Shown one piece after another: positions 25,675 through 34,398 of a stretch of 64,000 nt of DNA (within the stretch, counting starts at the first letter, position 1; each line of letters starts with the position of its first letter). The stretch comes from Deferribacter desulfuricans SSM1 (GTDB lineage Bacteria > Chrysiogenota > Deferribacteres > Deferribacterales > Deferribacteraceae). The translations under genes were made by a program, and so were the position numbers. The notes under the pieces were generated by a model, which saw only the letters and a list, made by a program, of their open reading frames with translations, did not search any database and was not told where the DNA came from. Where the stretch lies: NCBI RefSeq assembly GCF_000010985.1, contig NC_013939.1, positions 959,501 through 1,023,500 on the forward strand. The letters are read 5' to 3'.

Positions 25675-26688
25675 ATGGCTATATTATCAATTGATATAGG
25701 GCTGGGGACTGCAGATTATCTGCTATTTGAAAGAGGTAAAAAACCAGAGAATTTTATTAAATTGATTTTACCTTCTCCAACAAATTATTTTTCTAAGAAG
25801 ATTAAAGAGTGCAGTGGTGATCTTACTGTAGGTGGATATACAATAGGGGGAGGTTTTGTAAATAGGGCTCTAAAAAATTATCTAAAAAGTTATAATGTGA
25901 TTTTATCAAAAACTGCTGCAAGAACTGTTAGTGATAATCTTGATGAAGTTTTAGATGATGGGTTTAAAGTAGTTGAGGATATCGTAAATCCTGATATTTT
26001 TTTTTGTGAAATAGATAAAAAAAAATTAGATTTCATTGAAGAGATTTCAAATACTAATATTTATAAAATACTTGTAGCTGCTCAGGATCATGGCTATGAA
26101 GAGGGGAAATCGGATAGAGTTGTTAGAATAAATTTTTTGAAAGAGTTTTTAGCGGAGGGTTTGTTAAACGCAAAATTTGAAGCTCAAGATGATATCCCTA
26201 ATAATTTTACAAGGTGGAACTCTTTAAAAAATCAGCTTGAAGATTTGGGGATAAACAAATATGCTATTTCAGATACTTCAGTAGTGGCTGCACTTGGCGC
26301 TTCATATGTTTCAAGAGGTTTTCCTTGTATTACTGTTGATGTGGGTAATGGGCATACATTTATTGCCCTTATTGATAAAGATTTTAAAATATCTGCTTTT
26401 ATTGAACATCATACTTCTATGTTAAACAAGGATAAAATAGATAATTATATTAAAATGCTTTGTAATTATGACGTTTCACATGAAGATGTATATAACGATG
26501 GGGGGCATGGAGCTCATATTTATTTTAAAATTCCTGGTATTGAACTAAATAATATCCCTGTATTAGTGACTGGCCCACGCAGGAGTGAATTGTTTGATTT
26601 TGGAGAAAATATAACTTTTGCTTCACCTTTAGGTGATGTGATGATTACTGGGAATGTAGGTTTATTAATGCAACAATCTTTACTATGA
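25675..26688 (+). CDS. DUF1786 ASKHA-fold protein
   Basis: A 337-residue protein of the DUF1786 family, once annotated loosely as linked to pyruvate formate-lyase activation. It shows two phosphate-loop motifs of the sugar kinase/Hsp70/actin fold: LSIDIGLGTADYLLFE near the N-terminus and ITVDVGNGHTFIALI near residue 220. Between them is TVGGYTIGGGFVNRAL, a family-specific region. It is expected to be a soluble ATPase or activator; no reaction is established. It lies 8 bases after tatA and overlaps the EcfT gene by 4 bases. Confidence 0.75.
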   Translation: MAILSIDIGLGTADYLLFERGKKPENFIKLILPSPTNYFSKKIKECSGDLTVGGYTIGGGFVNRALKNYLKSYNVILSKTAARTVSDNLDEVLDDGFKVVEDIVNPDIFFCEIDKKKLDFIEEISNTNIYKILVAAQDHGYEEGKSDRVVRINFLKEFLAEGLLNAKFEAQDDIPNNFTRWNSLKNQLEDLGINKYAISDTSVVAALGASYVSRGFPCITVDVGNGHTFIALIDKDFKISAFIEHHTSMLNKDKIDNYIKMLCNYDVSHEDVYNDGGHGAHIYFKIPGIELNNIPVLVTGPRRSELFDFGENITFASPLGDVMITGNVGLLMQQSLL

Positions 26689-27434
26689 ACAGAATATATT
26701 TTGGCAGATATTTTCACGCAGATTCATTTCTCCATAATATGAATACGTTGTTGAAATTTCTCATATTTATTTCAACAATAGCATTGGTTTCCTCTGCTAA
26801 CAGTCTGGCTTTATTATTATTGTTTACAATTATTGTATTTATTTTATCTAAATTTTCTAAGATAAACATAAAGATATTATTATATTATGTTAAACCTTTT
26901 CTTTTTTTACTTATATTCACGTTTATAATACAATTAATATTTTCTCAAAATGGGAGTTTTAATCCAAACTTTTCAAATTTAGGTTTGAGTTTGATTTATA
27001 CATTAAGATTTTTTTTAATAATACTTTTATCAGCATTACTAACTATTACGACATCCCCTTTTGATTTAGTAAAAATTATTTATCACTTAATGATCCCTTT
27101 AAAGGTATTTAAAATTAATAGTGAAGAGATCGCTATAACTTCTATTTTAGCAATTAGATTTATCCCGTTGGTTTTTGAAGAAGCAGAAAAGATTAGAATT
27201 GCTCAAAAGATTAGGGGTGAAGAGAGAAGTTTTTTTAAAAATCTTTTTAGTATTGATGAGTTTATAATCCCTCTTATAAATAGGATATTTTATTTTGCTG
27301 ATCAGATGTCCATAACTTTGATGTACAAAAGGGATTGGTCAAAGATTCTTAAATTTTCAAGGCCTAAAAATAAAGAGTTTTTAGTTTTTATTACTGTAGA
27401 ATTGTTGATATTGTTAGGTTTTAGATATGTATAA
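26685..27434 (+). CDS. ecfT: EcfT/CbiQ-family transmembrane component of an ECF transporter
   Basis: A 249-residue membrane protein with about five membrane segments. It has the coupling-helix region of EcfT (KIRIAQKIRGEERSFF near residues 166-181) and an amphipathic stretch near 190-215. EcfT links a substrate-binding S component to ECF ATPases for vitamin or metal uptake. Neither ATPase (EcfA) nor an S component is adjacent; the flanking genes are DUF1786 and truA. It is probably a shared module whose partners are elsewhere. It overlaps truA by 8 bases. Confidence 0.82.
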   Translation: MNRIYFGRYFHADSFLHNMNTLLKFLIFISTIALVSSANSLALLLLFTIIVFILSKFSKINIKILLYYVKPFLFLLIFTFIIQLIFSQNGSFNPNFSNLGLSLIYTLRFFLIILLSALLTITTSPFDLVKIIYHLMIPLKVFKINSEEIAITSILAIRFIPLVFEEAEKIRIAQKIRGEERSFFKNLFSIDEFIIPLINRIFYFADQMSITLMYKRDWSKILKFSRPKNKEFLVFITVELLILLGFRYV

Positions 27435-28161
27435 GAAAAAATGTGTTGTAGAATACGACGGTACATATTTTTTTGGATGGCAAAGACAGAAAGATTTGAG
27501 AACTGTGCAAGGTGTAATAGAAGCTGCGCTATCAAAAATATACAAAAGTAGTATAAACATAGTTGGATCTGGTAGAACTGATACTGGGGTGCATGCAGTT
27601 GGACAGGTTTTTCATTTTGTCTCTGAGAGGTATCTTGAAAATAGATCTGTTTTGTTGGGATTAAATAGTGTATTACCAGAGGATGTGGTTATAAAACATG
27701 TTGAAGATGTTGATTTATCCTTTCATGCTCAAAAATCAGCAATTAGCAAAACTTATATATACAAAATTTATAACTACCAAATAAGATCTGCACTTTTTAG
27801 AAATAGAGCTTGGTGGATTAGAGATAATATTGATGTGGATTTGTTAAATGAGTATTTGAAGTTTTTTAAAGGGGAGAAGGATTTTAGTGCTATGTGTTTA
27901 AAACGAAGTGTACCAGAAAACCCTGTTAGAACAATTAATTATATTTTTGCAAAGAGGGATGGTGATTTTATAAATATTGAGATAAATGCAAACGGTTTTT
28001 TACATAATATGGTTAGAAATATTGTAGGGACTGTAATTGATTTATATTCTGATAATAGTTCGCCAGAAAAGATAGAAGAAATTCTAAAGAGTAAGGATAG
28101 AAAAAATGCTGGGCGTACAGCCCCGCCTCAAGGACTTTATTTAAAAGAGGTGTTTTATTAA
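27427..28161 (+). CDS. truA: tRNA pseudouridine(38-40) synthase
   Basis: A 244-residue TruA with N-terminal EYDGTYFFGWQRQ, catalytic Asp52 in GSGRTDTGVHA, and the closing ARTAPPQGL-type region (GRTAPPQGLYL). It isomerises uridines 38-40 in the tRNA anticodon arm. It is the last gene of the plus-strand run; an inverted-repeat element begins 3 bases after its stop codon. Confidence 0.95.
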   Translation: MYKKKCVVEYDGTYFFGWQRQKDLRTVQGVIEAALSKIYKSSINIVGSGRTDTGVHAVGQVFHFVSERYLENRSVLLGLNSVLPEDVVIKHVEDVDLSFHAQKSAISKTYIYKIYNYQIRSALFRNRAWWIRDNIDVDLLNEYLKFFKGEKDFSAMCLKRSVPENPVRTINYIFAKRDGDFINIEINANGFLHNMVRNIVGTVIDLYSDNSSPEKIEEILKSKDRKNAGRTAPPQGLYLKEVFY

Positions 28162-28164
28162 AAA

Positions 28165-28399
28165 TTGAGGCTGTAGCACAATGAATCAATTTTTTATATT
28201 AATGTAGTTTTGAGATTGCTTCCCCCGCCATTAAACTTCAAATATTTAAAATTATATATGCAAATGCTATACATACAAAAAGTTTTAAACTCAAAATTTA
28301 CTGCTAAATGGCTGGCTCGCAATGACCCAAAAATGCCGTCGTTGCGAGCGTAGCGAAGCAATCTGAAGTGCTTAAGTAATTATTATGCAACATCCTCAA
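28165..28399. repeat. 235-bp MITE-like inverted-repeat element
   Basis: Ends are TTGAGGCTGTAGCACAA (28165-28181) and TTATGCAACATCCTCAA (28383-28399), inverted copies at 14 of 17 bases. The right end is identical to that of the 50790-50934 element. Read on the minus strand, the first about 60 bases align well with the other element, including the core CAGATTGCTTCGCTACGCTC. An inner hairpin pairs CTCGCAATGAC (28316-28326) with GTCGTTGCGAG (28338-28348). It fills the gap between truA and the small minus-strand gene and has no coding capacity. No clear target-site duplication is visible. Confidence 0.72.
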
Positions 28400-28406
28400 G
28401 TTTGAT

Positions 28407-28640
28407 TTAGCCTGCTTTGGGTTTTATAAATACCAGTGTTTCCATCATAATGTATTTTTCATACCATTTTTGGAATTCATTATCTACCCAATCCATATCT
28501 GCAGGTGATAATTCTGTTTCTAAATTTTGAAGCTCGGTTTTATATTTTTTTAATTCTTCTCTTTCTGATATAGTTAAAAATTCGTAGCAATCACTCATTT
28601 CTACAACGATTTTTTTTAATTCTAAGTACTTCTCTTTCAT
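28407..28640 (-). CDS. small acidic protein of unknown function
   Basis: A 77-residue protein I do not recognise. It is Glu/Lys-rich and probably all-helical, with a Cys-Tyr pair near residues 18-19 and a C-terminal WYEKYIMMETLVFIKPKAG. GAGGGG lies at good spacing before the ATG, which supports translation. It is the only minus-strand gene in the region, standing alone between the inverted-repeat element and the HDOD gene promoter. Confidence 0.55.
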   Translation of the reverse strand: MKEKYLELKKIVVEMSDCYEFLTISEREELKKYKTELQNLETELSPADMDWVDNEFQKWYEKYIMMETLVFIKPKAG

Positions 28641-28703
28641 CTGAACCCCTCTAAATTTTTAGTTATTATAATTTAAATTAGAAGCTTTTTCAAGTTATAA
28701 TAG

Positions 28704-28731
28704 TTGATTTTTATGTTGAAAAAAGTATAAT
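28704..28731 (+). promoter_or_regulatory. sigma-70 promoter giving a likely leaderless HDOD mRNA
   Basis: TTGATT (28704-28709), a 16-base spacer and a perfect TATAAT (28726-28731) lie so close to the ATG at 28738 that its A falls at the expected +1. No Shine-Dalgarno-like sequence occurs upstream of the ATG. Confidence 0.65.
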
Positions 28732-28737
28732 TAAAAT

Positions 28738-29571
28738 ATGAAATTTGATAGCCAAATGATTATTGAAAAAGCAAAAGAGATTCCACCTTTGCCCCAGATT
28801 GCTACTCGAGTTTTGTCAATTATGAGAAAAGATGATTACAGTCTGTCTGAGGTTGTTTACCTCGTTTCTAAAGATTTAGCATTGACTGCTGAAATTTTGA
28901 AAATGGCAAATTCTGCTATCTTTTCACCCAAAGAAGAGATAAAGGATTTAAGACATGCAATTGTAATTTTGGGCGAAAAAAATTTAAAAAATCTTTTAAT
29001 AGCATTATCAATGAAAAGCTATTTTTATAATGATGAGTCAAAAATAGAACTGGCAAAGAAAATTTGGGAGCACTCGTTATGTGTTGCCATATTAATGAGG
29101 ATTTTGGCAAAAGAAGTAAATGTTGATACGGGGGATGCATTTTTATTGGGGATATTGCATGATATTGGTAAAGTTATTTTTCTTTTAACTACGCCTTTTT
29201 ATGATGAAATAGTTAATATAACCAAAAAAAGTAATACGAATTCAATCGAGATAGAATCAAACCTTATAGGTTTTAATCATGCAGAAATTGGTGGATATGT
29301 TTTGAGTAAATGGGGTTTACCTGAACTGTTTTATGAAAAGGTTTATTATCATCACGTTGCCTCGATGTATAAGAAAGATGATTTGATTACTTTGTTAGTG
29401 CTATCAAATTGTTTAGTAAACAGAAAAAATATCGGTTTAAATATTTTTGATGAAGAGGCATTTAATTTAGCAAATGAAAAACTGAAGTTTTCTGATGAAC
29501 TTATTAGTGAAGCTTTGTCTCATTTTGATGAAATTTATGCTGTGGAAAAAGAGCTTTTTGAAGGTGCATAA
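28738..29571 (+). CDS. HDOD-domain signalling protein
   Basis: A 277-residue protein consisting of one HDOD domain (about residues 12-215): IPPLPQIATRVLSIMRKDD at the start, LKMANSAIF near 60-68 and ILHDIGKVIFL near 139-149. HDOD proteins are non-catalytic or weakly catalytic relatives of HD phosphohydrolases that act in signalling hubs. It is co-transcribed with a hybrid histidine kinase whose start overlaps its stop by one base, so the two probably act together. The output is unknown. Confidence 0.88.
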   Translation: MKFDSQMIIEKAKEIPPLPQIATRVLSIMRKDDYSLSEVVYLVSKDLALTAEILKMANSAIFSPKEEIKDLRHAIVILGEKNLKNLLIALSMKSYFYNDESKIELAKKIWEHSLCVAILMRILAKEVNVDTGDAFLLGILHDIGKVIFLLTTPFYDEIVNITKKSNTNSIEIESNLIGFNHAEIGGYVLSKWGLPELFYEKVYYHHVASMYKKDDLITLLVLSNCLVNRKNIGLNIFDEEAFNLANEKLKFSDELISEALSHFDEIYAVEKELFEGA

Positions 29572-31376
29572 TGGAAATAATTAACAATAAATCTATCTTA
29601 AATTTTATAAATAACATGACTATCCCTTTTGTTGTTTCTACTTTAAGTGGCGAAGTTTTATATGCAAATGACGAAGCTTTTAATTTGTTTCAAGTCAGTA
29701 GGGAAAAACTGAAAGAAATAAATACAAAAGATTTTTATTTAAACATAGAAGATAGAAAAAGAGTTATTGAGCAAATAAATAAAGAAGGTTTTTTAAAAAA
29801 TTTTAAAATAAAATTGAGAAAATATAACGGTGATAATTTTGATGCTTTGATGTCTGCTTCTAAATATATTGGTGCTGATGGTGAAGAAGGGCTTATCCTA
29901 ACAATAACAGATATTTCTGAAATTGTGGAGAAGGACAAAAAATTAGCACTTTTTGGAAAGGTGATTTTTAATACCCCACATTTTGTTTTAATTACAGATG
30001 AAGACTTTAATTTATATTATAAAAATAAGGCTTTAAGTGAATTTTGTGCTAAAGATTATTTTAAATTTGATGAGTTACCATTTTTTGATAATCCAGAAGA
30101 GCTGAAAATTAAAATAAAAGAGGTGCTAGATAGAGAAAAGTATGTGGCAGAAACTGTGAAATTTATAAAAGATGGGAAGAAATATACTTTTGCCTATGTT
30201 GTTTTTAAAGTGGAATATAATGATGAGTATTATTTTGTTTTTATTTTTAAAGATATAACTTATCAGATAACACTTGAAGAGGAGTTGTCAAAAAGAGGGA
30301 AAGTAGAAGTTGTGGAAAGGGTTTTGAAAATATTTTCTCATAAAATAAACGATGCTCTTACAGGTATGCAGTCATATATTACTTTAGCTGAAAATGAGAC
30401 TGCTAATGAAAAAATAAAGACTTATCTTGATAAAGTTTATGATAACATTGATGATATTTCATCAATGATGGATAGAATGGTGTTGTTTATTAAAGTAAAA
30501 GAGATTTCTCAAGAAATGTTTTTATTGGATGATGCTATTAGAGAGTTTTTTGAAGAGTATAGGGATATACTTGGTGAAACAATAGAATTAAAATTAGATT
30601 TAAATTGTGATTGTAGTGTTAATTTGAACAAGGATATTTTTAAAAATATTATTTTTAGTATGGTTATGAACAGCATAGAGGCTTTAGAATCTGTAAATAG
30701 AAAAAATAAAACTATAATTATAAAAACCTATACTATTCAAGAAAATAACAAAGATTTTGCTGCTATAGAAATTTATGACAACGGTAAAGGGATAAAGCAG
30801 GAATATATTGAAAAGATTTTTGAACCATTTTTTACAACTAAGCATGATAAACATGGAATAGGTTTAGATTTGGCGATGGTGTATGGGTATATCACAAATA
30901 ACGATGGTACTATTTTGGTGGAATCAAAAGAGAATGAATATACTAAATTTACTATAAAATTGCCTATAAGAGTAACTGAAAAAAGTAATGAAGAGGAAAC
31001 TAATTCAGCAGATAAAACGACCAAAATTTTTATATTAGATGATGAAGAGGTTATCACTTTCACAGTTGGTGAGTTTTTAAAGTCAAATGGTTATGATGTA
31101 GTAGTTGCAAATTCCCTTGCTGATGCAAAAAAAGTGCTTGAAGAATTGGATACACCTTTTGATCTAATTATTTCAGATATTATATTAAATGATGGCAAAG
31201 GGTATGAATTTGTAAATGATTACATCCAACGATTTGGTTTTTGTAAGATTATATATATCTCTGGTTGTAGTGATATTGAAGAAAATCATCTTCCAGGCTC
31301 TGAACATATTTTTATCAAAAAGCCTTTTAAACTGCCCGAATTACTTAAAAAGGTTGAAGAGTTACTTGAAAGTTAA
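29571..31376 (+). CDS. cytoplasmic PAS hybrid histidine kinase with C-terminal receiver
   Basis: A 601-residue soluble kinase. Two PAS-like domains (about 10-120 and 130-235) precede a divergent HisKA region with His257 in IFSHKINDALTG. An HATPase domain (YDNGKGI, GIGLDLAMVYG) and a receiver domain (about 485-601, phospho-Asp in LIISDIILNDGKG) follow. The kinase His is followed by Lys-Ile-Asn-Asp rather than the common Glu-x-x-Asn/Pro, a non-canonical H-box. It has no membrane segment, so it senses a cytoplasmic signal. It pairs with the HDOD gene. Confidence 0.88.
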   Translation: MEIINNKSILNFINNMTIPFVVSTLSGEVLYANDEAFNLFQVSREKLKEINTKDFYLNIEDRKRVIEQINKEGFLKNFKIKLRKYNGDNFDALMSASKYIGADGEEGLILTITDISEIVEKDKKLALFGKVIFNTPHFVLITDEDFNLYYKNKALSEFCAKDYFKFDELPFFDNPEELKIKIKEVLDREKYVAETVKFIKDGKKYTFAYVVFKVEYNDEYYFVFIFKDITYQITLEEELSKRGKVEVVERVLKIFSHKINDALTGMQSYITLAENETANEKIKTYLDKVYDNIDDISSMMDRMVLFIKVKEISQEMFLLDDAIREFFEEYRDILGETIELKLDLNCDCSVNLNKDIFKNIIFSMVMNSIEALESVNRKNKTIIIKTYTIQENNKDFAAIEIYDNGKGIKQEYIEKIFEPFFTTKHDKHGIGLDLAMVYGYITNNDGTILVESKENEYTKFTIKLPIRVTEKSNEEETNSADKTTKIFILDDEEVITFTVGEFLKSNGYDVVVANSLADAKKVLEELDTPFDLIISDIILNDGKGYEFVNDYIQRFGFCKIIYISGCSDIEENHLPGSEHIFIKKPFKLPELLKKVEELLES

Positions 31377-31419
31377 TTTTTCATGTTTACTTATCTGCCA
31401 TATGCTATAAAGTTTTATT

Positions 31420-33003
31420 ATGGAAAAATGGTCTGTAATTAATCATTATCGTGAAATAATAAATAAAGAATTTGGGACTATAAAAAAATTTGGTCGAATA
31501 AAAGTAGCTCTAATATATCCAAATAGATATGAAATAGCTATTCAAAATCTCGGTTACCAATATGTTTATAAAAAGTTTAATGAAATTGAAAATGTAACTT
31601 GTGAAAGATTTGTTTTAGATTATTTAGAGGATAATTTATCTTTAGAAAATCAGAAATTTTTGAGAGAATTTGATATCCTTGCACTTTCCATTAATTTCGA
31701 AGAGGATATTTTAAGTTTTATTCAATTTTTAAAAAATGAAAAGATACCAGTTTTTAAGGATGAAAGAGATGATAGTTTCCCACCAATTATTGCTGGTGGT
31801 GCTTTGGCATTTATCAACCCATCACTATTGATTGATATTGTAGATGTTGTTTTACTTGGAGATATAGATCCTATTTTGGAAAATATAAAAGAGGAGTTTA
31901 ATACTTACTCCGATAAAAATAGTTTTTTAGAAAGGCTTTTAAAATACGAGTTTGTTATTTCAAAAGATAAATACCCTGGAAAAGTTTTATTGAGGAATAA
32001 AAATACAATCATAAATTCTGTGATAAAAACAGAGCTGGGTGAGTTTGCCAACGAATTTTTAATTGAGTTATCAAGTGGGTGTAAATACAGTTGTAGATTT
32101 TGCACTGCTACCTTTGCTTATAGGCCATTTAGAGTATTTGATTATGAAAAAACATTTGAAGTGATAAAAAATCAAAGGTTTTCTGATGAAATAGGCCTTA
32201 TTTCAGCGGCATTTGGAGATTTGCCTTGTGTGGCAGATTTGTTAAAACAGTTTGAAAAGTTTGGACTAAAGGTTTCTGTATCCTCACTGAGAGCTGATAC
32301 TTTAACGAATGATATAATATCAATGCTAAAAAAACTTGGCGTAAGGTCTATTACTATTGCTGAGGAAACATGTAGTAGGAAGTTAAAGAAATTAATAAAT
32401 AAAGAGATAGATGAAGATGTTATTTTAAATGTTGCAAAAGAGATAGCAGATGTTGGGATAGAGAACTTGAAGCTGTATTACATGATAGGGTTACCTGGGG
32501 AAAATATTAATGATGTTGAAATGATTGCAGATAGAGTTGAAAATATATCAAAAATATTTTTTGGTATTCAAAGGGATAAGTATAACAGGTTGGGAAAAAT
32601 AAAGGTTTCAGTAAATATTTTTATACCTAAACCTAATACACCGTTGCAATATTTTGGATTGGATAAAAAGAAAGTGTTGAATGAAAAGATTAAATTATTG
32701 AAAAAAAGGTTTGGTAGAATTTCTAATGTGAAATATGATATAATGAATTATAATAATGCTTTGTTGCAAGGTTTTTTATCAAGAGCAGAAGATTATGTGA
32801 AAGATTTTTATATTAAATTGTTAGATAACGGCTTTGATGTGAAAAGAGCTTTAAGAGAAGCTGATGCAGTAAAAAGGGGTGAGATGATTTATGATGAAAA
32901 TTATACTTTTTTATGGGAAAAACTTGTTAAACCAAATTATGATGCTGATATTATTAAAAGGGAGTTTCTGAAGTGCAAGGAAATACTAAAGAGATACCAT
33001 TAA
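31420..33003 (+). CDS. radical SAM protein with B12-binding-like N-terminus (TIGR03960-like)
   Basis: A 527-residue radical SAM protein. The N-terminal domain (about 25-160) has the cobalamin-binding-like fold found in this family, with VALIYPNRYEIAIQNLG. The cluster motif is Cys221-x3-Cys225-x2-Cys228 in SGCKYSCRFCTA. The family is often fused to a DUF2344 domain and encoded near ribosomal genes; here it is free-standing. The reaction is unknown; an RNA- or protein-modifying role is only a guess. No ribosome site is seen before the ATG, but an extended -10 (TGCTATAAA) ends eight bases before it. Confidence 0.82.
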   Translation: MEKWSVINHYREIINKEFGTIKKFGRIKVALIYPNRYEIAIQNLGYQYVYKKFNEIENVTCERFVLDYLEDNLSLENQKFLREFDILALSINFEEDILSFIQFLKNEKIPVFKDERDDSFPPIIAGGALAFINPSLLIDIVDVVLLGDIDPILENIKEEFNTYSDKNSFLERLLKYEFVISKDKYPGKVLLRNKNTIINSVIKTELGEFANEFLIELSSGCKYSCRFCTATFAYRPFRVFDYEKTFEVIKNQRFSDEIGLISAAFGDLPCVADLLKQFEKFGLKVSVSSLRADTLTNDIISMLKKLGVRSITIAEETCSRKLKKLINKEIDEDVILNVAKEIADVGIENLKLYYMIGLPGENINDVEMIADRVENISKIFFGIQRDKYNRLGKIKVSVNIFIPKPNTPLQYFGLDKKKVLNEKIKLLKKRFGRISNVKYDIMNYNNALLQGFLSRAEDYVKDFYIKLLDNGFDVKRALREADAVKRGEMIYDENYTFLWEKLVKPNYDADIIKREFLKCKEILKRYH

Positions 33004-33713
33004 TAAAACCAGAAAATATTGTAGAATATTTTAATATATTTACCACAACTAGATTTAGTGGTGTTTCTGATGGGCCATATAAGAGTTTTAATTTTGGTTA
33101 TTTCTGTGAAGATGATTTGTTAAATGTGGAAAAAAATTATAAGATTTTAAAAGATTTGATTGGTATAAGCAGGATAGTTACATTAAGGCAAGTGCATGGT
33201 TCTAATATCATTGAGGTGAAAAAGGATACACCATCCTTTTTTAATGGAGATGGGTTATTTTCAAAAGAGGTTGGTATCGGATTAGGTATATTAACTGCTG
33301 ATTGTTATAGTGTTCAGATTATTGGTGAAAATGGCAGTTATGCAAATTTACATTGTGGTTGGAAATCAGTTTTTAACGGTATCGTAAATAATGCTATTAA
33401 AATGTTTGGTAAAGAAGATATAAGAAAGGTGTATATAAATGTTGGGATATGCAAAGATTGCTTTGAGGTTAAAGGAGATTTTATAAATTATACTAAAGAG
33501 GTTTTTAACATCGATAAAAATTTAATATATAAAAATGGAAAATATTTTTTTGACTTGAGATCTCAGATTGAGGATATGTTTTTAAAAAATGGTATTGAAA
33601 AAAATAGAATTGAGCATATAAGGGATTGTTCATACTGTAATAAAAATTTTTATTCTTATAGAAGAGATAAGGTAACAGGCAGGATGATTTCAGTTATATC
33701 GAGGGTGAGATGA
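32973..33713 (+). CDS. pgeF: peptidoglycan editing factor PgeF (YfiH family)
   Basis: A 246-residue protein of the Cu-oxidase_4/YfiH family. The metal-site residues are visible: His in TLRQVHGSNI, Cys in ILTADCYSVQI and His in NLHCGWKSVFNG. The family removes L-Ser-containing mis-made muropeptide precursors, editing the wall. The GTG start with GGGAG upstream lies inside the radical SAM gene, a 31-base overlap. It is followed by yggS and yggT, a common neighbourhood. Confidence 0.9.
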   Translation: MQGNTKEIPLIKPENIVEYFNIFTTTRFSGVSDGPYKSFNFGYFCEDDLLNVEKNYKILKDLIGISRIVTLRQVHGSNIIEVKKDTPSFFNGDGLFSKEVGIGLGILTADCYSVQIIGENGSYANLHCGWKSVFNGIVNNAIKMFGKEDIRKVYINVGICKDCFEVKGDFINYTKEVFNIDKNLIYKNGKYFFDLRSQIEDMFLKNGIEKNRIEHIRDCSYCNKNFYSYRRDKVTGRMISVISRVR

Positions 33714-34396
33714 TTTGTAAAAATTTAGAAATTATCATGGAAAGAATAGAAAAGGCAGCTATTAAATCTGGAAGGGCAAAAGATGATATAGTTTTAGTTG
33801 CTGTAAGTAAAACTTTTCCAGCAGAAAAGATTGTTGAAGCGTATAATTGCGGTCAGAGAGTATTTGGTGAAAATAGGGTTCAAGAAGCTTTGAAAAAAAT
33901 TGAGGGGTTGAGAGATAAATTTGAAGACATAGAATTTCATATGATTGGGCACTTGCAGACAAATAAGGTTCGTTATTTAAAAAATAATTTTAGCTTGATA
34001 CATTCTGTGGATAGGATAGAGCTGGCAGAATTGATAAACAAATATGCTAAAAAAAATGGTTTAACCCAGGATATCTTAATCCAAGTAAATATTGCTGAAG
34101 AACCACAAAAGTCTGGAGTTTTATTAAAGGATTATGATAGATTAGTAGAGTTTGTATTAAACTGTGATAATCTTAAGCTAAAAGGGTTGATGATGATTCC
34201 ACCTTTGGTTGATGATGCGGAAGTTAATCGCCCTTTTTTTGCGAAGATGAATGAACTTTTTTTAAAAACAAATGACAGATATAATATACAAATGGATTAT
34301 CTTTCCATGGGTATGAGTGATGATTTTGAGATAGCTATTGAAGAAGGGGCCAATATGGTGCGTATTGGTTCAGCTATTTTTGGTAAGAGGAGCTGA
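33710..34396 (+). CDS. yggS: YggS/PLPBP-family pyridoxal phosphate homeostasis protein
   Basis: A 228-residue single-domain PLP protein. The PLP lysine is Lys34 in [10 protein letters not shown]. It shows [22 protein letters not shown] and the phosphate-binding [27 protein letters not shown] end. It buffers PLP and influences amino acid balance; no enzymatic activity is established for the family. It overlaps pgeF by 4 bases and leads into yggT. Confidence 0.95.
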   Translation: MICKNLEIIMERIEKAAIKSGRAKDDIVLVAVSKTFPAEKIVEAYNCGQRVFGENRVQEALKKIEGLRDKFEDIEFHMIGHLQTNKVRYLKNNFSLIHSVDRIELAELINKYAKKNGLTQDILIQVNIAEEPQKSGVLLKDYDRLVEFVLNCDNLKLKGLMMIPPLVDDAEVNRPFFAKMNELFLKTNDRYNIQMDYLSMGMSDDFEIAIEEGANMVRIGSAIFGKRS

Positions 34397-34398
34397 AT

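Noticed and set aside
28310-28370. Short GCAATGAC/GCGAGC repeats as a possible CRISPR array
   Set aside because: The repeats are inverted pairs inside one element, not direct repeats with equal spacers, and no cas genes are present.
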